Source: JALEFZ01 sp964564415 (GTDB taxonomy: Bacteria; Bacteroidota; Bacteroidia; J057). From it: a stretch of 64,000 nt of DNA. Positions 43,003 to 52,236 of this stretch are shown here, in pieces. The notes under the pieces are model-generated. The model ran no database searches. It saw only the letters and a list, made by a program, of their open reading frames with translations, and was not told the origin of the DNA. How positions within the stretch are numbered: the first letter of the stretch is position 1; every line of letters starts with the position of its first letter. Location of the stretch: contig CAZMAV010000017.1 of NCBI GenBank assembly GCA_964564415.1, positions 34,015 through 98,014 on the forward strand, given 5' to 3'. The position numbers were made by a program, and so were the translations under genes.

Positions 43003-44361
43003 TTATTTCTTCTCTACCAATTGTCCGCTAAGCCTCAGCAATTCTACTTCAGTATTTTTTACCCTGTAGAGAAATTCTCTCAGCTGAAATTTTACCCTTA
43101 GCAGGTTGATCTGGGCATCTCTAAACTGCACATTGGTGGCCTGCCCCAATTCAAAGGCTTCCTGGGTGCGATTGAAATTGGCCTTTGCTGCTTCCAGATT
43201 TTTCTGACTCAGGGACAAAAATTCACGGGCATTGAGGTAGGAGGCATAAGCCTTGTTCACGTCCCGGATGACCCGCTGTTCCACCTGCTTGTAATTGGTC
43301 TGGCTGCTGGCAATTCCAATTTCAGCGTTTTGGATGTTTCTGCGCACCTGATTTCCATTAAAAATAGGGATAGAAAGGGTACCTGAGAGGTTGAGACCAT
43401 CACTGTTTTGCTGAATCAGGAAGCCTACCGGTCCATTATCCGAAAACTGATAAGAATAAGCTCCACTGATGGAAAGGGTGGGATATGCACGCTGGCGGGC
43501 GCTTTTTAGGTTGAGGTTGGCAATTTTTCTTTCATAATCTGCGATCACCAGAGAGCTATTTTGACTCAGAGCTGAATTTTGCATTTCCAACTGGCTGAGG
43601 AGGGCCATGGGCTCGATGTCAGTATCCACGTCAAACGGGCTTTCCACCTCTCTCCCTATGAGGTAATTGAGGTCCCTGCGGGCATTATCCAGGTTGGCCT
43701 CCGTCTCGGCCAGGGATAGGCTGTCGGAATTTACATCTACCTGGGCATTGAGGACAGCAACTCCATTGGCTTGCCCAAATTCCGCCCGGTTCCTGACAGA
43801 AGCCAGCCTTTCTTTGGACAAATCCAATGACTCTTTTTGCAAATCATAGGAATCCTCGAGCCTGGCCAGGGCATAAAAGGCATTGCTCACTTGGGCAATG
43901 GTCTGCTCCAGGGTAAGGTAGAGGTTTTCCTGGCTCTGGTTGACATTGGTACTGAGCACCTGGAAATTGGTATAATCCCCCAATGAAAGGGTATAGTTTA
44001 CTCCCAGGGCAGCATTAAAGCCGTAGGTGAGGATATCTCTTCCCGTCAATTCCCGGGGAGGCAGGGTATCAGGAGAGTTGGCGGCATTAGGGGTACCGGT
44101 AAACTGTCGGGTGTAACCCAGGTTACTTCCCCCACTGAGGTTGACCGAAGGCAGGGCTCCCGTCGCCCCAATGTAGGCTTGATTTTCCCTTTGTTCCACA
44201 TCAAAGCGGGCCAACTTAATTCCGTAATTGTTTTGCAGGGCTTCCTGCACGGCATCTTCCAGGGTGAGAGTTTCCTGTGCCTTCAATCCTCGGCCAGGAA
44301 GGATTCCCCAAAGAAGAAGCCCGGTAAGAAAGATATATCTCATGATTTTTCTGTAATGCAT
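43003..44361 (-). CDS. TolC-family outer-membrane efflux protein
   Basis: A 452-residue outer-membrane channel protein. A signal peptide (about residues 1-27, ending GLKAQ) is followed by the two-fold TolC repeat. Each half has a beta hairpin and a long coiled coil; the first repeat includes TLEDAVQEALQNNYGIKLAR and QTIAQVSNAFYALARLEDSY, and the second NLKSARQRAYPTLSISGAYS and QRVIRDVNKAYASYLNAREF. It forms a tube through the outer membrane for the RND pump. It is the last gene of a four-gene operon (MarR, HlyD, RND, TolC), 14 bases after the pump gene, and a terminator follows. Confidence 0.94.
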   Translation of the reverse strand: MHYRKIMRYIFLTGLLLWGILPGRGLKAQETLTLEDAVQEALQNNYGIKLARFDVEQRENQAYIGATGALPSVNLSGGSNLGYTRQFTGTPNAANSPDTLPPRELTGRDILTYGFNAALGVNYTLSLGDYTNFQVLSTNVNQSQENLYLTLEQTIAQVSNAFYALARLEDSYDLQKESLDLSKERLASVRNRAEFGQANGVAVLNAQVDVNSDSLSLAETEANLDNARRDLNYLIGREVESPFDVDTDIEPMALLSQLEMQNSALSQNSSLVIADYERKIANLNLKSARQRAYPTLSISGAYSYQFSDNGPVGFLIQQNSDGLNLSGTLSIPIFNGNQVRRNIQNAEIGIASSQTNYKQVEQRVIRDVNKAYASYLNAREFLSLSQKNLEAAKANFNRTQEAFELGQATNVQFRDAQINLLRVKFQLREFLYRVKNTEVELLRLSGQLVEKK

Positions 44362-44375
44362 AAGGGTGTTGAAGC

Positions 44376-47300
44376 TTAGAGCAAGAGCAAATTATAGATG
44401 ATCAGGGCCATGAAGATCACGACGACCAGGCCTCGAAGCAATCCCAGTATGGCATAGTTTTCACCTCCATCGTAAGCAGGCTCGACGGTTCGGCGATCTA
44501 CGTCCTTGCCGGTGGCTAATTTTACCAGACCAACCTTGAAGCCGTTGGTCAGCATCAATAAGGAAGGCAGGGTAAGCAGAATGAGGAGGGTAGCCACAGC
44601 CAGACCAAAAGCTACCGTTATAGCCATGGGGATCAGAAACTGGGCTTGCAAGCTCTTTTCCAAAATCAAGGGCCCCAGGCCCGCGATGGTCGTTACGGAG
44701 GTCAGGAAAATGGGACGAAAGCGGGAGAGAGAGGCCTCATACATGGCCTCAAGAAATTCCCTTCCTTCCCTGATCATGATATTATACTGGGAAATCAAGA
44801 CCAATCCATCATTGACTAATATTCCAATCAAAGCCAGTACTCCCAGTCCTGAAAGGATGATACTAAAGGCAAATCCCAGCAGATAGTGGCCCCAGAATAC
44901 CCCAATCACGGAAAAAGGAATGATCAGCATAAGGGATAAGGCCTGAGAAACCGAACGGAAGGTCAGGACGATCATCAGGACCATCAGGAAGAGGATGACA
45001 GGTCCTACCTTGGTAAGAGATCCAAAAAACTTAGCGTTTTCCCTGGCCTGTCCTTCATATGAAACCCTTACCCCACTGTGTTTTTTGAGCACATTTGGGA
45101 CAATAGAATTTTCGATCCGGCTCAGCACTTCCCTCGTGTTGACACTAGAGTTGGACGCATCGGCCTGTATTCGGATTTCCCGCTGCCCATCCAGGTGATT
45201 GATTTTGATAAAGCCTTGGGTAGGTTGAAGGTTGGCGATTTCTTCCAGGGGAAAACTCTGCCCATTTTGGGTACGGATGTACATGGTCTCCAGTTGGCCC
45301 ACAGACTTCCGATCCTCTTCTTCGTAGCGCACCCAGACTTTTACTTCGTCTTCCCCCCGCTGGAGGCGCTGCACTTCGGCACCAAAGAATCCCGATCTGA
45401 CCTGACCCACGACTGTATTAAGGTCCAGCCCCAGGAGTTTGGCCTTTTCCTTCAGGGTAATGTTAATTTCCCTCAGCCCTTCCTGATCTGAGCTCTCGAT
45501 GTTGATCAGCTCGGGAAATTCCTCCAAGCTATCCTTCATCATGTCCACCACCTGGCCCAGTTCGTCCAGGTCATCAGAGTAAAATGCGATGTTGACGGGC
45601 CTCCCAAAGGGACTTCCCAATTGATAGGTCAGGATTTCTGATTCCGGAACCTTGCCCACCTTTTTTTCTATCCTACCCAGAATGCCAAGGGAGGAGGCAT
45701 GGGGCTCGTATTCCTGACGGGCTTCGGAGTCCATCATCCTCAGGAGAATGTCAGCGGTATAGGTGTTGGGACCTATGTTTTGGTTGACGATGAGGATGAC
45801 GTCCTCGCCGTCGGGCCTCTCCTTTTTGAGTTCTTCGTTGACGGCCCAGGCAGCTTTTTCGATGCGATCCAGGTAGCTCTTGGTGATGTCTTCGGGGGTC
45901 CCGGCGGGCATTTGCAGGTTAATGGTAGCATAATCCCCTTCAATTACAGGGAAGAAGGTGATTTTCATCTTTCCGGATGCCGGCAGACCTCCCGAGATCA
46001 GCAAAAGCCCCAGAGGAATGGTCACACCCAGGAGGGGATACTTCATCACAAAGCGAAGCATGGGGGCGTAGAGCTTTTCCCTCATAAAGTCCATGACCTC
46101 GTTGAGGTTGTTTTGTACATTTTCGAAAAAGGTAGCCACCTTTCCTTTGGGCTTGTCCTCCTCGTCATGCTCGTGAAGGGCTGCCGAGTGAGAAATATGG
46201 CCGGGCAGGATAAAGGCTCCTTCCACAAGGGAAAAAGCCAGGGAAAGCGAAACTACCAGGGCGATATCTGAAAAAAAGTCACCCGTAATCCCATCCAAGA
46301 AGAAAAAGGTAGAAAAGGCAATGACTGTGGTGATAATGGCTCCAAATACAGCCGGAAGTACTTCCATGGTTCCATCTACCGCCGCCTGAAAGGGCGATTT
46401 ACCCTTTTCCCAATGCTGGTATATATTTTCAGAGATAACGACGCCATCATCTACCAGGATTCCCAGGACCAGGATCAAGCCAAAGAGCGAAATGACATTG
46501 ATCTGAAGGCCCACCAATGAACCCATCAGGAAAGTCCCTGCAAAGGACACTGGAATAGCTACAGCCACCCAAAAGGCCAATGAGGGCCTGAGAAAGAGGG
46601 CCAAGAGGACAACCACTAGGCAAAAACCAATAATTCCGTTTTTCTCCAGAAGAGCAATACGCTGGTTGAGCAGGATGGAGCCATCCCGGATGACAGTTGC
46701 TTGAATGACTTCGTTGGTCGCGTTAAATTCGCTTACGTAGCGGTTGACCGTCTCAGCGATTCCGATGAGGCTTTCGGAGGTGGTATTTTGAACGGTGATC
46801 CTCACGGCGGGCTTACCATTGAGGTAGGTTCTGTTGGGATTGTCGGCCCACTTGTCCCTTACGCTAGCAATTTCTTCCAGGGTAATTCTTCTACCGTCGG
46901 GGCTTTGAGCTACGGTAATATTTTTCAAGCCTTCGGCATAGTATCGCTTGCTTCGGGTACGAATGAGGGTTTCTTGGGATTCCCCTTTGATCGTACCTCC
47001 TGTCAGGTCTATATTTTGAGCAGCTATGGCGGAGCGTACCTGGTCAAAGGTGAGGTTGAGGCTGCGAAGGTCATTTTCTCTTATGGCAATCTCGATTTCT
47101 TCTTCGGGAAAGCCGGAGAGTTCTACCTTAGAAATGCCCTCCCTAGCTCGGAGGTCAGACTCAATCTCGCGGGCAGTTTCCTTTAGTTTTTTGAGGCTTA
47201 CATCCCCACTTATGGTAAACTGAAAGGCAGCGTTGAGCACCTCTTGAATATAAATGATGGGAGGCTCTACATCTGCGGGGAAGGAGCTGATGCCATCAAC

Positions 47301-47636
47301 AGAGTTTTTGACATCGCGCAACAAGTCGTCGATGTCAAAGTCGGTTTCGGCTTCTACTGTTACCCTGCCAGTATTTTCGCTGGAGGTAGAGGTCACACGG
47401 TCGATTCCCGTGGTTCCTTTGAGGGCATCTTCGATCTTATTGACTACCCCTTCCTCCACCTCTTCGGGAGAGGCTCCCGGATACACCACCTGTATGGCGA
47501 TGATGCTGGCGTCATTTTCGGGAAAGAAGGTCGAGCGAAGCGAAGAAAGCCCTATTACCCCCAGGATCAAAATGGCAATCATGAGCACATTGCCTGTGAT
47601 GGGGTATTTTATGAAATATGCGATCAGATTTTTCAT
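44376..47636 (-). CDS. RND-family efflux pump permease (AcrB/HAE1-like)
   Basis: A 1086-residue inner-membrane transporter with the twelve-helix RND layout. TM1 lies at about residues 13-33, a porter domain follows, TM2-6 lie at about 335-475, a second porter domain at about 560-870, and TM7-12 at about 895-1080. Motifs: ASPEEVEEGVVNKIEDALKG, the proton-relay region with IXXLVDDGVVISENIYQH (here GILVDDGVVISENIYQHWEK), and GILVNDGLVLISQYNIMIRE in the second half. It expels toxic compounds using the proton gradient; the substrate cannot be read. It lies 47 bases downstream of the adaptor gene and 14 bases upstream of tolC. Confidence 0.95.
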   Translation of the reverse strand: MKNLIAYFIKYPITGNVLMIAILILGVIGLSSLRSTFFPENDASIIAIQVVYPGASPEEVEEGVVNKIEDALKGTTGIDRVTSTSSENTGRVTVEAETDFDIDDLLRDVKNSVDGISSFPADVEPPIIYIQEVLNAAFQFTISGDVSLKKLKETAREIESDLRAREGISKVELSGFPEEEIEIAIRENDLRSLNLTFDQVRSAIAAQNIDLTGGTIKGESQETLIRTRSKRYYAEGLKNITVAQSPDGRRITLEEIASVRDKWADNPNRTYLNGKPAVRITVQNTTSESLIGIAETVNRYVSEFNATNEVIQATVIRDGSILLNQRIALLEKNGIIGFCLVVVLLALFLRPSLAFWVAVAIPVSFAGTFLMGSLVGLQINVISLFGLILVLGILVDDGVVISENIYQHWEKGKSPFQAAVDGTMEVLPAVFGAIITTVIAFSTFFFLDGITGDFFSDIALVVSLSLAFSLVEGAFILPGHISHSAALHEHDEEDKPKGKVATFFENVQNNLNEVMDFMREKLYAPMLRFVMKYPLLGVTIPLGLLLISGGLPASGKMKITFFPVIEGDYATINLQMPAGTPEDITKSYLDRIEKAAWAVNEELKKERPDGEDVILIVNQNIGPNTYTADILLRMMDSEARQEYEPHASSLGILGRIEKKVGKVPESEILTYQLGSPFGRPVNIAFYSDDLDELGQVVDMMKDSLEEFPELINIESSDQEGLREINITLKEKAKLLGLDLNTVVGQVRSGFFGAEVQRLQRGEDEVKVWVRYEEEDRKSVGQLETMYIRTQNGQSFPLEEIANLQPTQGFIKINHLDGQREIRIQADASNSSVNTREVLSRIENSIVPNVLKKHSGVRVSYEGQARENAKFFGSLTKVGPVILFLMVLMIVLTFRSVSQALSLMLIIPFSVIGVFWGHYLLGFAFSIILSGLGVLALIGILVNDGLVLISQYNIMIREGREFLEAMYEASLSRFRPIFLTSVTTIAGLGPLILEKSLQAQFLIPMAITVAFGLAVATLLILLTLPSLLMLTNGFKVGLVKLATGKDVDRRTVEPAYDGGENYAILGLLRGLVVVIFMALIIYNLLLL

Positions 47637-47683
47637 AAGAGAATATTCAGAATGTCTTTGCTGTGGATGGGATGCTTCCCGAC

Positions 47684-48796
47684 TTATTGGTAAGTTTCAA
47701 TCTTCATTCCTTCAAAGGCACCTACCACCGTCTGATCGATGATTTCTGTACCGTCGGGCACTCCCTTGATGATGGCTGTCTTTGTAGTAAACTTTACCGG
47801 CTTGATGGGGTGCAGGGTCATGGCAGAATCACTTTTAATCCAGATGGCCTTGTCGTCTACCAGGTAGGCGCGGGGCACTTCGATCACCTCTGGAATAGAA
47901 GAACCGTTAATTTCACCTTCGAGGTACATGCCTTCTTTGAGGTTTCTACCCCTTACATTGATGAATACCTTGACTGTCTGGGTAGAAGGATCAATGACAT
48001 CGCTGATACGGGCTACCGTGCCGGTCCAGTTTCCTTCAATATCATTGGAGGTCAGGGAAACCCTTCTTCCGGGCTTGATAAGTTCTAGGTCTTTGAGGCT
48101 GACGGCGGCTTCCACTTCGTAGAAATAGGGATTATAGAATTCACCCAATTTCTGTCCGGCGCGTACCAGGGTACCCTCGGTAATGTTGGCCTGGGCGACT
48201 TTTCCGCTGAATGGAGCTTCTATGCTGTATTTGTTCAGGCGAACCTCCTGAGATTCAATGGTATAATACAGGTTGTAGATATTCCTCGAAGCTAGGAAGT
48301 AGCGTTCTTTTTCTGAAGAGGGCTCGGGCAGGGGTTTTAGCTTTTTCTTGACGTCCATTTCGGCGAGGTAGGACTCCCATTGGGGAAAGCTTTCGGGATA
48401 GTCGGTCTTTAAGTCGGGCAGAAGAAGGGTAATCTGGTTCATCAGCGAACTCTTCTGAGCCAGGAGGTTCATGTCAAATTCGTCGTGGTTGATCCGGATC
48501 ATTTCCTCCCCTTTTTTGAAGTAATTTCCCTCCTTGAATGGTTTTTTACCCAGCATATAGGTTCCTCCCACCTCCGAGAATACCTCTATCTCCTGCTTGG
48601 CATCCAGCCGCCCGGTGATGTTGATCTTGGTCTCAGTAGAAGAATTCTTGACGGTTCGGACCTTTACTTTTTCGACCCTCTTGGGAGGTACCAATTTTTC
48701 CGGTTCGGGCTTGCTGTTTTTGAGGAAGATAAATCCTCCGATTCCAATGGCAATCGCCAGGATGCTGACAACAATCGATACGAGTACTTGTCTCAT
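47684..48796 (-). CDS. RND efflux pump periplasmic adaptor (HlyD/AcrA family)
   Basis: A 370-residue membrane-fusion protein. An N-terminal transmembrane segment (about residues 5-25) acts as anchor. The barrel-sandwich (lipoyl-like) domain reads ITGRLDAKQEIEVFSEVGGT and IEAPFSGKVAQANITEGTLV, with a coiled coil between the two halves. It continues as the beta-barrel (VSLTSNDIEGNWTGTVARIS) and membrane-proximal domain (VEVPRAYLVDDKAIWIKSDS). It bridges the RND pump to the TolC-like channel in the periplasm. It is transcribed with both and follows a MarR regulator gene after 78 bases. Confidence 0.94.
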   Translation of the reverse strand: MRQVLVSIVVSILAIAIGIGGFIFLKNSKPEPEKLVPPKRVEKVKVRTVKNSSTETKINITGRLDAKQEIEVFSEVGGTYMLGKKPFKEGNYFKKGEEMIRINHDEFDMNLLAQKSSLMNQITLLLPDLKTDYPESFPQWESYLAEMDVKKKLKPLPEPSSEKERYFLASRNIYNLYYTIESQEVRLNKYSIEAPFSGKVAQANITEGTLVRAGQKLGEFYNPYFYEVEAAVSLKDLELIKPGRRVSLTSNDIEGNWTGTVARISDVIDPSTQTVKVFINVRGRNLKEGMYLEGEINGSSIPEVIEVPRAYLVDDKAIWIKSDSAMTLHPIKPVKFTTKTAIIKGVPDGTEIIDQTVVGAFEGMKIETYQ

Positions 48797-48874
48797 TGGT
48801 GGTATTTATTAAAAATCGATTAACCTTGAAGTTACAAATGAAACAGTTACAGAGGTAACTATATATCAAAAAAT

Positions 48875-49327
48875 TTATACGTACATTTTTAGGTTGAGGA
48901 AAATTTTTCTTAGCACCTGCTTACACACACCGAGTTCTTCTTCGGGGATGCCAGAGGTGGCTTCCTCCATGATCTCTGCCACTTCCGGGGCCAGGAGGTT
49001 TTGCAATTCCTTGCCTCCGTGGGTCAGGTAGATACGTTTGTGCCTCCGGTCTTGCTGGTCATTTACCCTAACCACGTAATTATTGGCTTCCAGCCAGTCT
49101 ATAGCCCTTGTAACAGTAGTTTTGTTTCTTCCTGCTGTCATGCCCAGGTCTTGCTGGGTCTGCCCGTCCTCGTGCCAGAGGTGAATCAAGACGATCCACT
49201 GATCAATGCCAAATTCGTAGCCCTGTTGACGGAAACGATCCAGCAAAGCCCTGGACATGACTTTACCTACCTGACCTACGAGGGCTCCAAGATTACTTTC
49301 GAAATAGGAATATTGACTCATGAACAA
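48875..49327 (-). CDS. MarR-family regulator of the efflux operon
   Basis: A 150-residue winged-helix protein. The MarR core is seen as IDQWIVLIHLWHEDGQTQQD, the recognition helix MTAGRNKTTVTRAIDWLEAN and the wing NDQQDRRHKRIYLTHGGKEL. It is the first gene of the MarR-HlyD-RND-TolC operon, so it most likely represses it and is released by a pump substrate. That link is inferred from gene order. The start at 49327 follows a region with no other gene. Confidence 0.93.
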   Translation of the reverse strand: MFMSQYSYFESNLGALVGQVGKVMSRALLDRFRQQGYEFGIDQWIVLIHLWHEDGQTQQDLGMTAGRNKTTVTRAIDWLEANNYVVRVNDQQDRRHKRIYLTHGGKELQNLLAPEVAEIMEEATSGIPEEELGVCKQVLRKIFLNLKMYV

Positions 49328-49400
49328 TGGTTACAAGTGAAACCAACGTTCCTAATTCTAAAAGGTTCGAAAAAAATGGATAATATATGAGGGGGGGAGG

Positions 49401-49545
49401 AAGGAGAAGAAAAAACCTGCACAAATACCAGGAGTTTAAGAAACCCCGAAAGACATGGTTGGTACCGCCAGCAAACTTCGGTAATCCCCGATCACCCGAA
49501 GGTGGGGGCCCGCCCTAGGCCCACCGAGCTATGCACCAATTGTTA
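49401..49545 (-). other. GC-rich structured segment, possible RNA gene
   Basis: About 145 bases much richer in GC than the bases around them, with several hairpins: cttcggt/acccgaag, cacccgaaggtg and ggtggg/cccacc. On the minus strand the segment ends near caggttttttc, a weak terminator-like tail. No ORF is convincing. It does not match a tRNA, SRP RNA, 6S RNA or tmRNA pattern that I can recognise. It lies upstream of the MarR gene and may be its leader or a separate small RNA. Confidence 0.35.
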
Positions 49546-49752
49546 TAATTGTTAGTTTCAAAAACGAGTCGGTATCTATGCAGGATGTATCGTATGACTT
49601 TAGCTTTTCTTTACGTGTTTCGTTGGATTTGCTAACAGGCTCAAAACGCTTTTGTTTTACAAAAGTAGGAGTAATCTGCCTCAAAGCAAAAGAGAGATTT
49701 TGTGAGGCTGTTAAGAAAAGCAAAAGGATGTCGACAGAATGGAAAAAGGGGA

Positions 49753-49959
49753 TTATCTCGCCATGTAGGAGCTCTCGCACTCTTCGCAATCCTTGATCTG
49801 ACCAAAGTAGGTATCACGGTACTTGTGAAGGGTCTGGTAGGGAAGTCCAAAGATGGCCCGCTGTATGCGCGTTACCTTGGTGATCAAATGGCCCATCTGA
49901 GGATGGAAACGAGATTCAAACTTACTCTTACGTCGGATAGAAACGATTTTAATGGCCAA
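49753..49959 (-). CDS. Small conserved-looking basic protein with CxxC
   Basis: A 68-residue ORF from the ATG at 49959 (MAIKIVSIRRKSKFESRF). It is basic, with LPYQTLHKYRDTYFGQIKDC near the end and a CEEC pair (CxxC) six residues from the stop. The composition is that of a real protein and the aromatic spacing resembles a small Bacteroidota hypothetical family, but I cannot name it. Metal binding by CxxC is possible, though two cysteines alone would need a dimer. It stands alone between the MarR operon and the arginine decarboxylase gene. Confidence 0.55.
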   Translation of the reverse strand: MAIKIVSIRRKSKFESRFHPQMGHLITKVTRIQRAIFGLPYQTLHKYRDTYFGQIKDCEECESSYMAR

Positions 49960-50346
49960 ACCTTGTAGTTACTAGTTAATAGAATGTTACCCTAACAGAG
50001 GATTATAAATGATATTATCAATCATGCCTCCTTTTCATTTACAAAAATATTAAAATACCAGGTTAATTACAATTAGTTTCAGCTGAAACATTACCTAAGA
50101 CTATCCAAATAAAACCGTTCGGTAATGATTATCACCAATGAATGGCTAAAGCGCTGTTGAGGTTATTATAAATACCTTGTTTTAAACACCAACAGCGCTG
50201 TAAATAAAAACACCAAGATTGGGTTAGAAGTTCCTTCCAAATTTTGGCCACATGGAGGGCATATAAAGTTTAGGTAGACCTACAAAAAGCTGTGACCTTT
50301 ACCTGATAAATGTTTTTCTGAGTTTCTGAAATTTTACTTTTCCTAT
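49960..50346. other. AT-rich intergenic region with a palindrome and repeat copy C
   Basis: These 387 bases should hold the promoter of the small CxxC gene and the 3' end of the decarboxylase transcript. They contain a perfect 14-bp palindrome gtttcagctgaaac (50076-50089), a possible dimeric-regulator site, and the dispersed repeat copy C. No ORF is convincing. Confidence 0.45.
50138..50200 (+). repeat. Dispersed palindromic repeat, copy C
   Basis: It begins atgaatggctaaagcgctgt, has the centre accttgttttaaac and ends caacagcgctg, the reverse complement of the start. It aligns with copies A, B and D over its full length. It lies downstream of the decarboxylase gene, upstream of the small CxxC gene. 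Confidence 0.8.
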
Positions 50347-51756
50347 CTAGACATAACCAAGGATGCTCAGCATGTCCTCAATGGTCTGCTCATTGCGGTA
50401 GACGGTGTCATAGAAGTTACCCTTTTCATCCCTGTCGATCACAATGTGCTTGGGTGAAGGAATCAGGCAGTGCTTGATCCCCCCGTATCCACTGATGGAG
50501 TCCTGATAGGCTCCTGTATGAAAAAAGCCAATGTAGAGAGGTTCCTCATCGCCATTGCCAAAGCGGGGCAGGTGAACCTGCTGGTTGAGGTCCTCGGAAT
50601 TGTAATAATCCGAGTGATCGCAGCTGATCCCGCCGATGTTGACCCTGGCATATTCATTCTTCCACTTGTTGATGGGCAGGAGGATAAACTTTTCGAAGAT
50701 AGACCAGGCATCGGGAATGGTATTCATCAGGCTGTTGTCGATGATGTACCAAAGCTCAGCATCGTTTTGCTGCTTTTGTTCCAATACAGAAAAGATGATG
50801 GCACCACTCTCACCTACCGTATACTTCCCAAATTCGGTAAAGATGTCCGGATCTTCGATGCCTTCCTGCATACAGGTCTGCTTGATATTTTGGATGATTT
50901 CATTGATCATCCCCTCGTAGTTGTAGGAAAAACCGAGGTTGTTACGGATGGGAAAGCCTCCGCCGAGGTTAATGGCCTTGAGGGAGGGCGCCATGCGCTT
51001 AAGGTCCACAAAGAGCTTGAGGGCCTTCTGAAATTCACCCCAATAATAGAGGTTGTCTTTGATGCCGGAATCTACAAAGAAATGTAGCATCTTGAGTTCT
51101 ATGGCCGGATTTCCGTCGATCTTCTCTTTGTAAAGCTCCAGGATTTCCCTGGCCGGAATGCCGAGCCTCGAGGTATAGTAGGCCGATTTGGGTTCTTCGT
51201 CCACCGCCATTCGCATTCCTATCTTCACAGGTCTCTTCAATCCCTTGCCAGCCTCGATCAGGCGGTCCAGTTCAGAGACGGAATCCAGGATTATGATAGA
51301 ATTCTTGAAGCCTTCCTGGTTGAGACGGATAATTTTTTCCAGGTAGCCCTCCGTCTTGTATCCATTGTGGACGAGAATGGTGGATTTATCGATCTTGTTT
51401 TGCTCGTAAAGTTTCCAGATCAAATCGATGTCAAAAGAAGAAGAGGTCTCCAATTGTACATCCTCCTTGAGGGCAGCTGAGATGACGTGAGAAAAATGGC
51501 AGCATTTGGTACAATAGCAATAATAATACTTGCCTTTGTAACCGTGTTTGTTGAATGCCAGGTTAAAAAGGTTTCTGGCCTTTTTGATCTGTTCAGAAAT
51601 CCGTGGTAAGTACCAAAGACGGAAGGGTGTTCCGTATTTTTCTATCAGATACTTGATGGAGATTCCGTGAAAGGTAAGATACTCTTTGTTTACGTCAAAT
51701 CCTTCTTGGGGGAAGTAGTATGACTGGTCTATGAGATCGAAATAGGTATTTTTCAT
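50347..51756 (-). CDS. speA: PLP-dependent arginine decarboxylase, fold type III
   Basis: A 469-residue enzyme of the alanine-racemase fold. It opens FDLIDQSYYFPQEGFDVNKE and has YYYCYCTKCCHF where the PLP lysine is expected, as in Bacteroidota proteins annotated as arginine decarboxylase. Other motifs are VQLETSSSFDIDLIWKLYEQ, MLHFFVDSGI, INLGGGFPIRNNLG (the phosphate-binding glycine loop) and the substrate-side VNIGGISCDHSDYY with Asp. It would make agmatine (CO2 released) as the first step to putrescine and other polyamines. No agmatinase lies next to it in this window. The gene is intact; the substrate preference (arginine versus another basic amino acid) is inferred from family naming. 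Confidence 0.85.
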   Translation of the reverse strand: MKNTYFDLIDQSYYFPQEGFDVNKEYLTFHGISIKYLIEKYGTPFRLWYLPRISEQIKKARNLFNLAFNKHGYKGKYYYCYCTKCCHFSHVISAALKEDVQLETSSSFDIDLIWKLYEQNKIDKSTILVHNGYKTEGYLEKIIRLNQEGFKNSIIILDSVSELDRLIEAGKGLKRPVKIGMRMAVDEEPKSAYYTSRLGIPAREILELYKEKIDGNPAIELKMLHFFVDSGIKDNLYYWGEFQKALKLFVDLKRMAPSLKAINLGGGFPIRNNLGFSYNYEGMINEIIQNIKQTCMQEGIEDPDIFTEFGKYTVGESGAIIFSVLEQKQQNDAELWYIIDNSLMNTIPDAWSIFEKFILLPINKWKNEYARVNIGGISCDHSDYYNSEDLNQQVHLPRFGNGDEEPLYIGFFHTGAYQDSISGYGGIKHCLIPSPKHIVIDRDEKGNFYDTVYRNEQTIEDMLSILGYV

Positions 51757-52236
51757 CGCTTGTTCGAAGACAGGTAAGCCTTTGAAATCAGGCTGTGAAG
51801 AAAGGAATTTTTCTTCATTCCACCTTTACCTCGGTGATAATTTTAAGTTGGGGAAGCTTGAGCCGCTTCACCTCTCCTTGCAGAAGTATTCCCCTGATTT
51901 TTTTGTACAGCATACATGGGAAACAAGTGAATTGGGCCAGACATTGTTTGAGAAAAAAGTCTGGATTCCGAGAAAATTCCGATTTAGCCATTTTGGGCTG
52001 AATTTGACAGAGATTTTTCGATTTGGCCTGATTTTACAGGGAGCAAAGACGAATACAGAAATATTTAAGAAAAATTGCTTTGTATCTTGATATAAATTCA
52101 GTACGTTGCATATGTTTGGATTTGTAGTATTTCATTTTTAAAAATAGCATGTACAATCAACTTTGTTTTGCTACGATGATTTAGTTCCAACACTTTTTTG
52201 CGTTTAACATTATCTTTTATACACTTTTCAGTTTTT
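51757..52236. other. AT-rich intergenic region between the decarboxylase and RNA-binding protein genes
   Basis: These 480 bases between divergent genes should carry both promoters. Open frames here are short and of unlikely composition (for example 51782-52090), and I do not call them. The last 100 bases are very AT-rich, as expected for a strong promoter and leader of an abundant RNA-binding protein, but no exact promoter match stands out. Confidence 0.4.

Noticed and set aside
49529..49850. Several short frames on both strands
   Set aside because: Overlap one another and the better small CxxC gene; composition is not protein-like.
50114..50122. Single LytTR-like half site accgttcgg
   Set aside because: No second repeat at 21 bp on either side, so not a supported operator.
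51782..52090. 102-codon plus-strand frame after the decarboxylase start
   Set aside because: AT-rich promoter region between divergent genes; no motif; unlikely composition.
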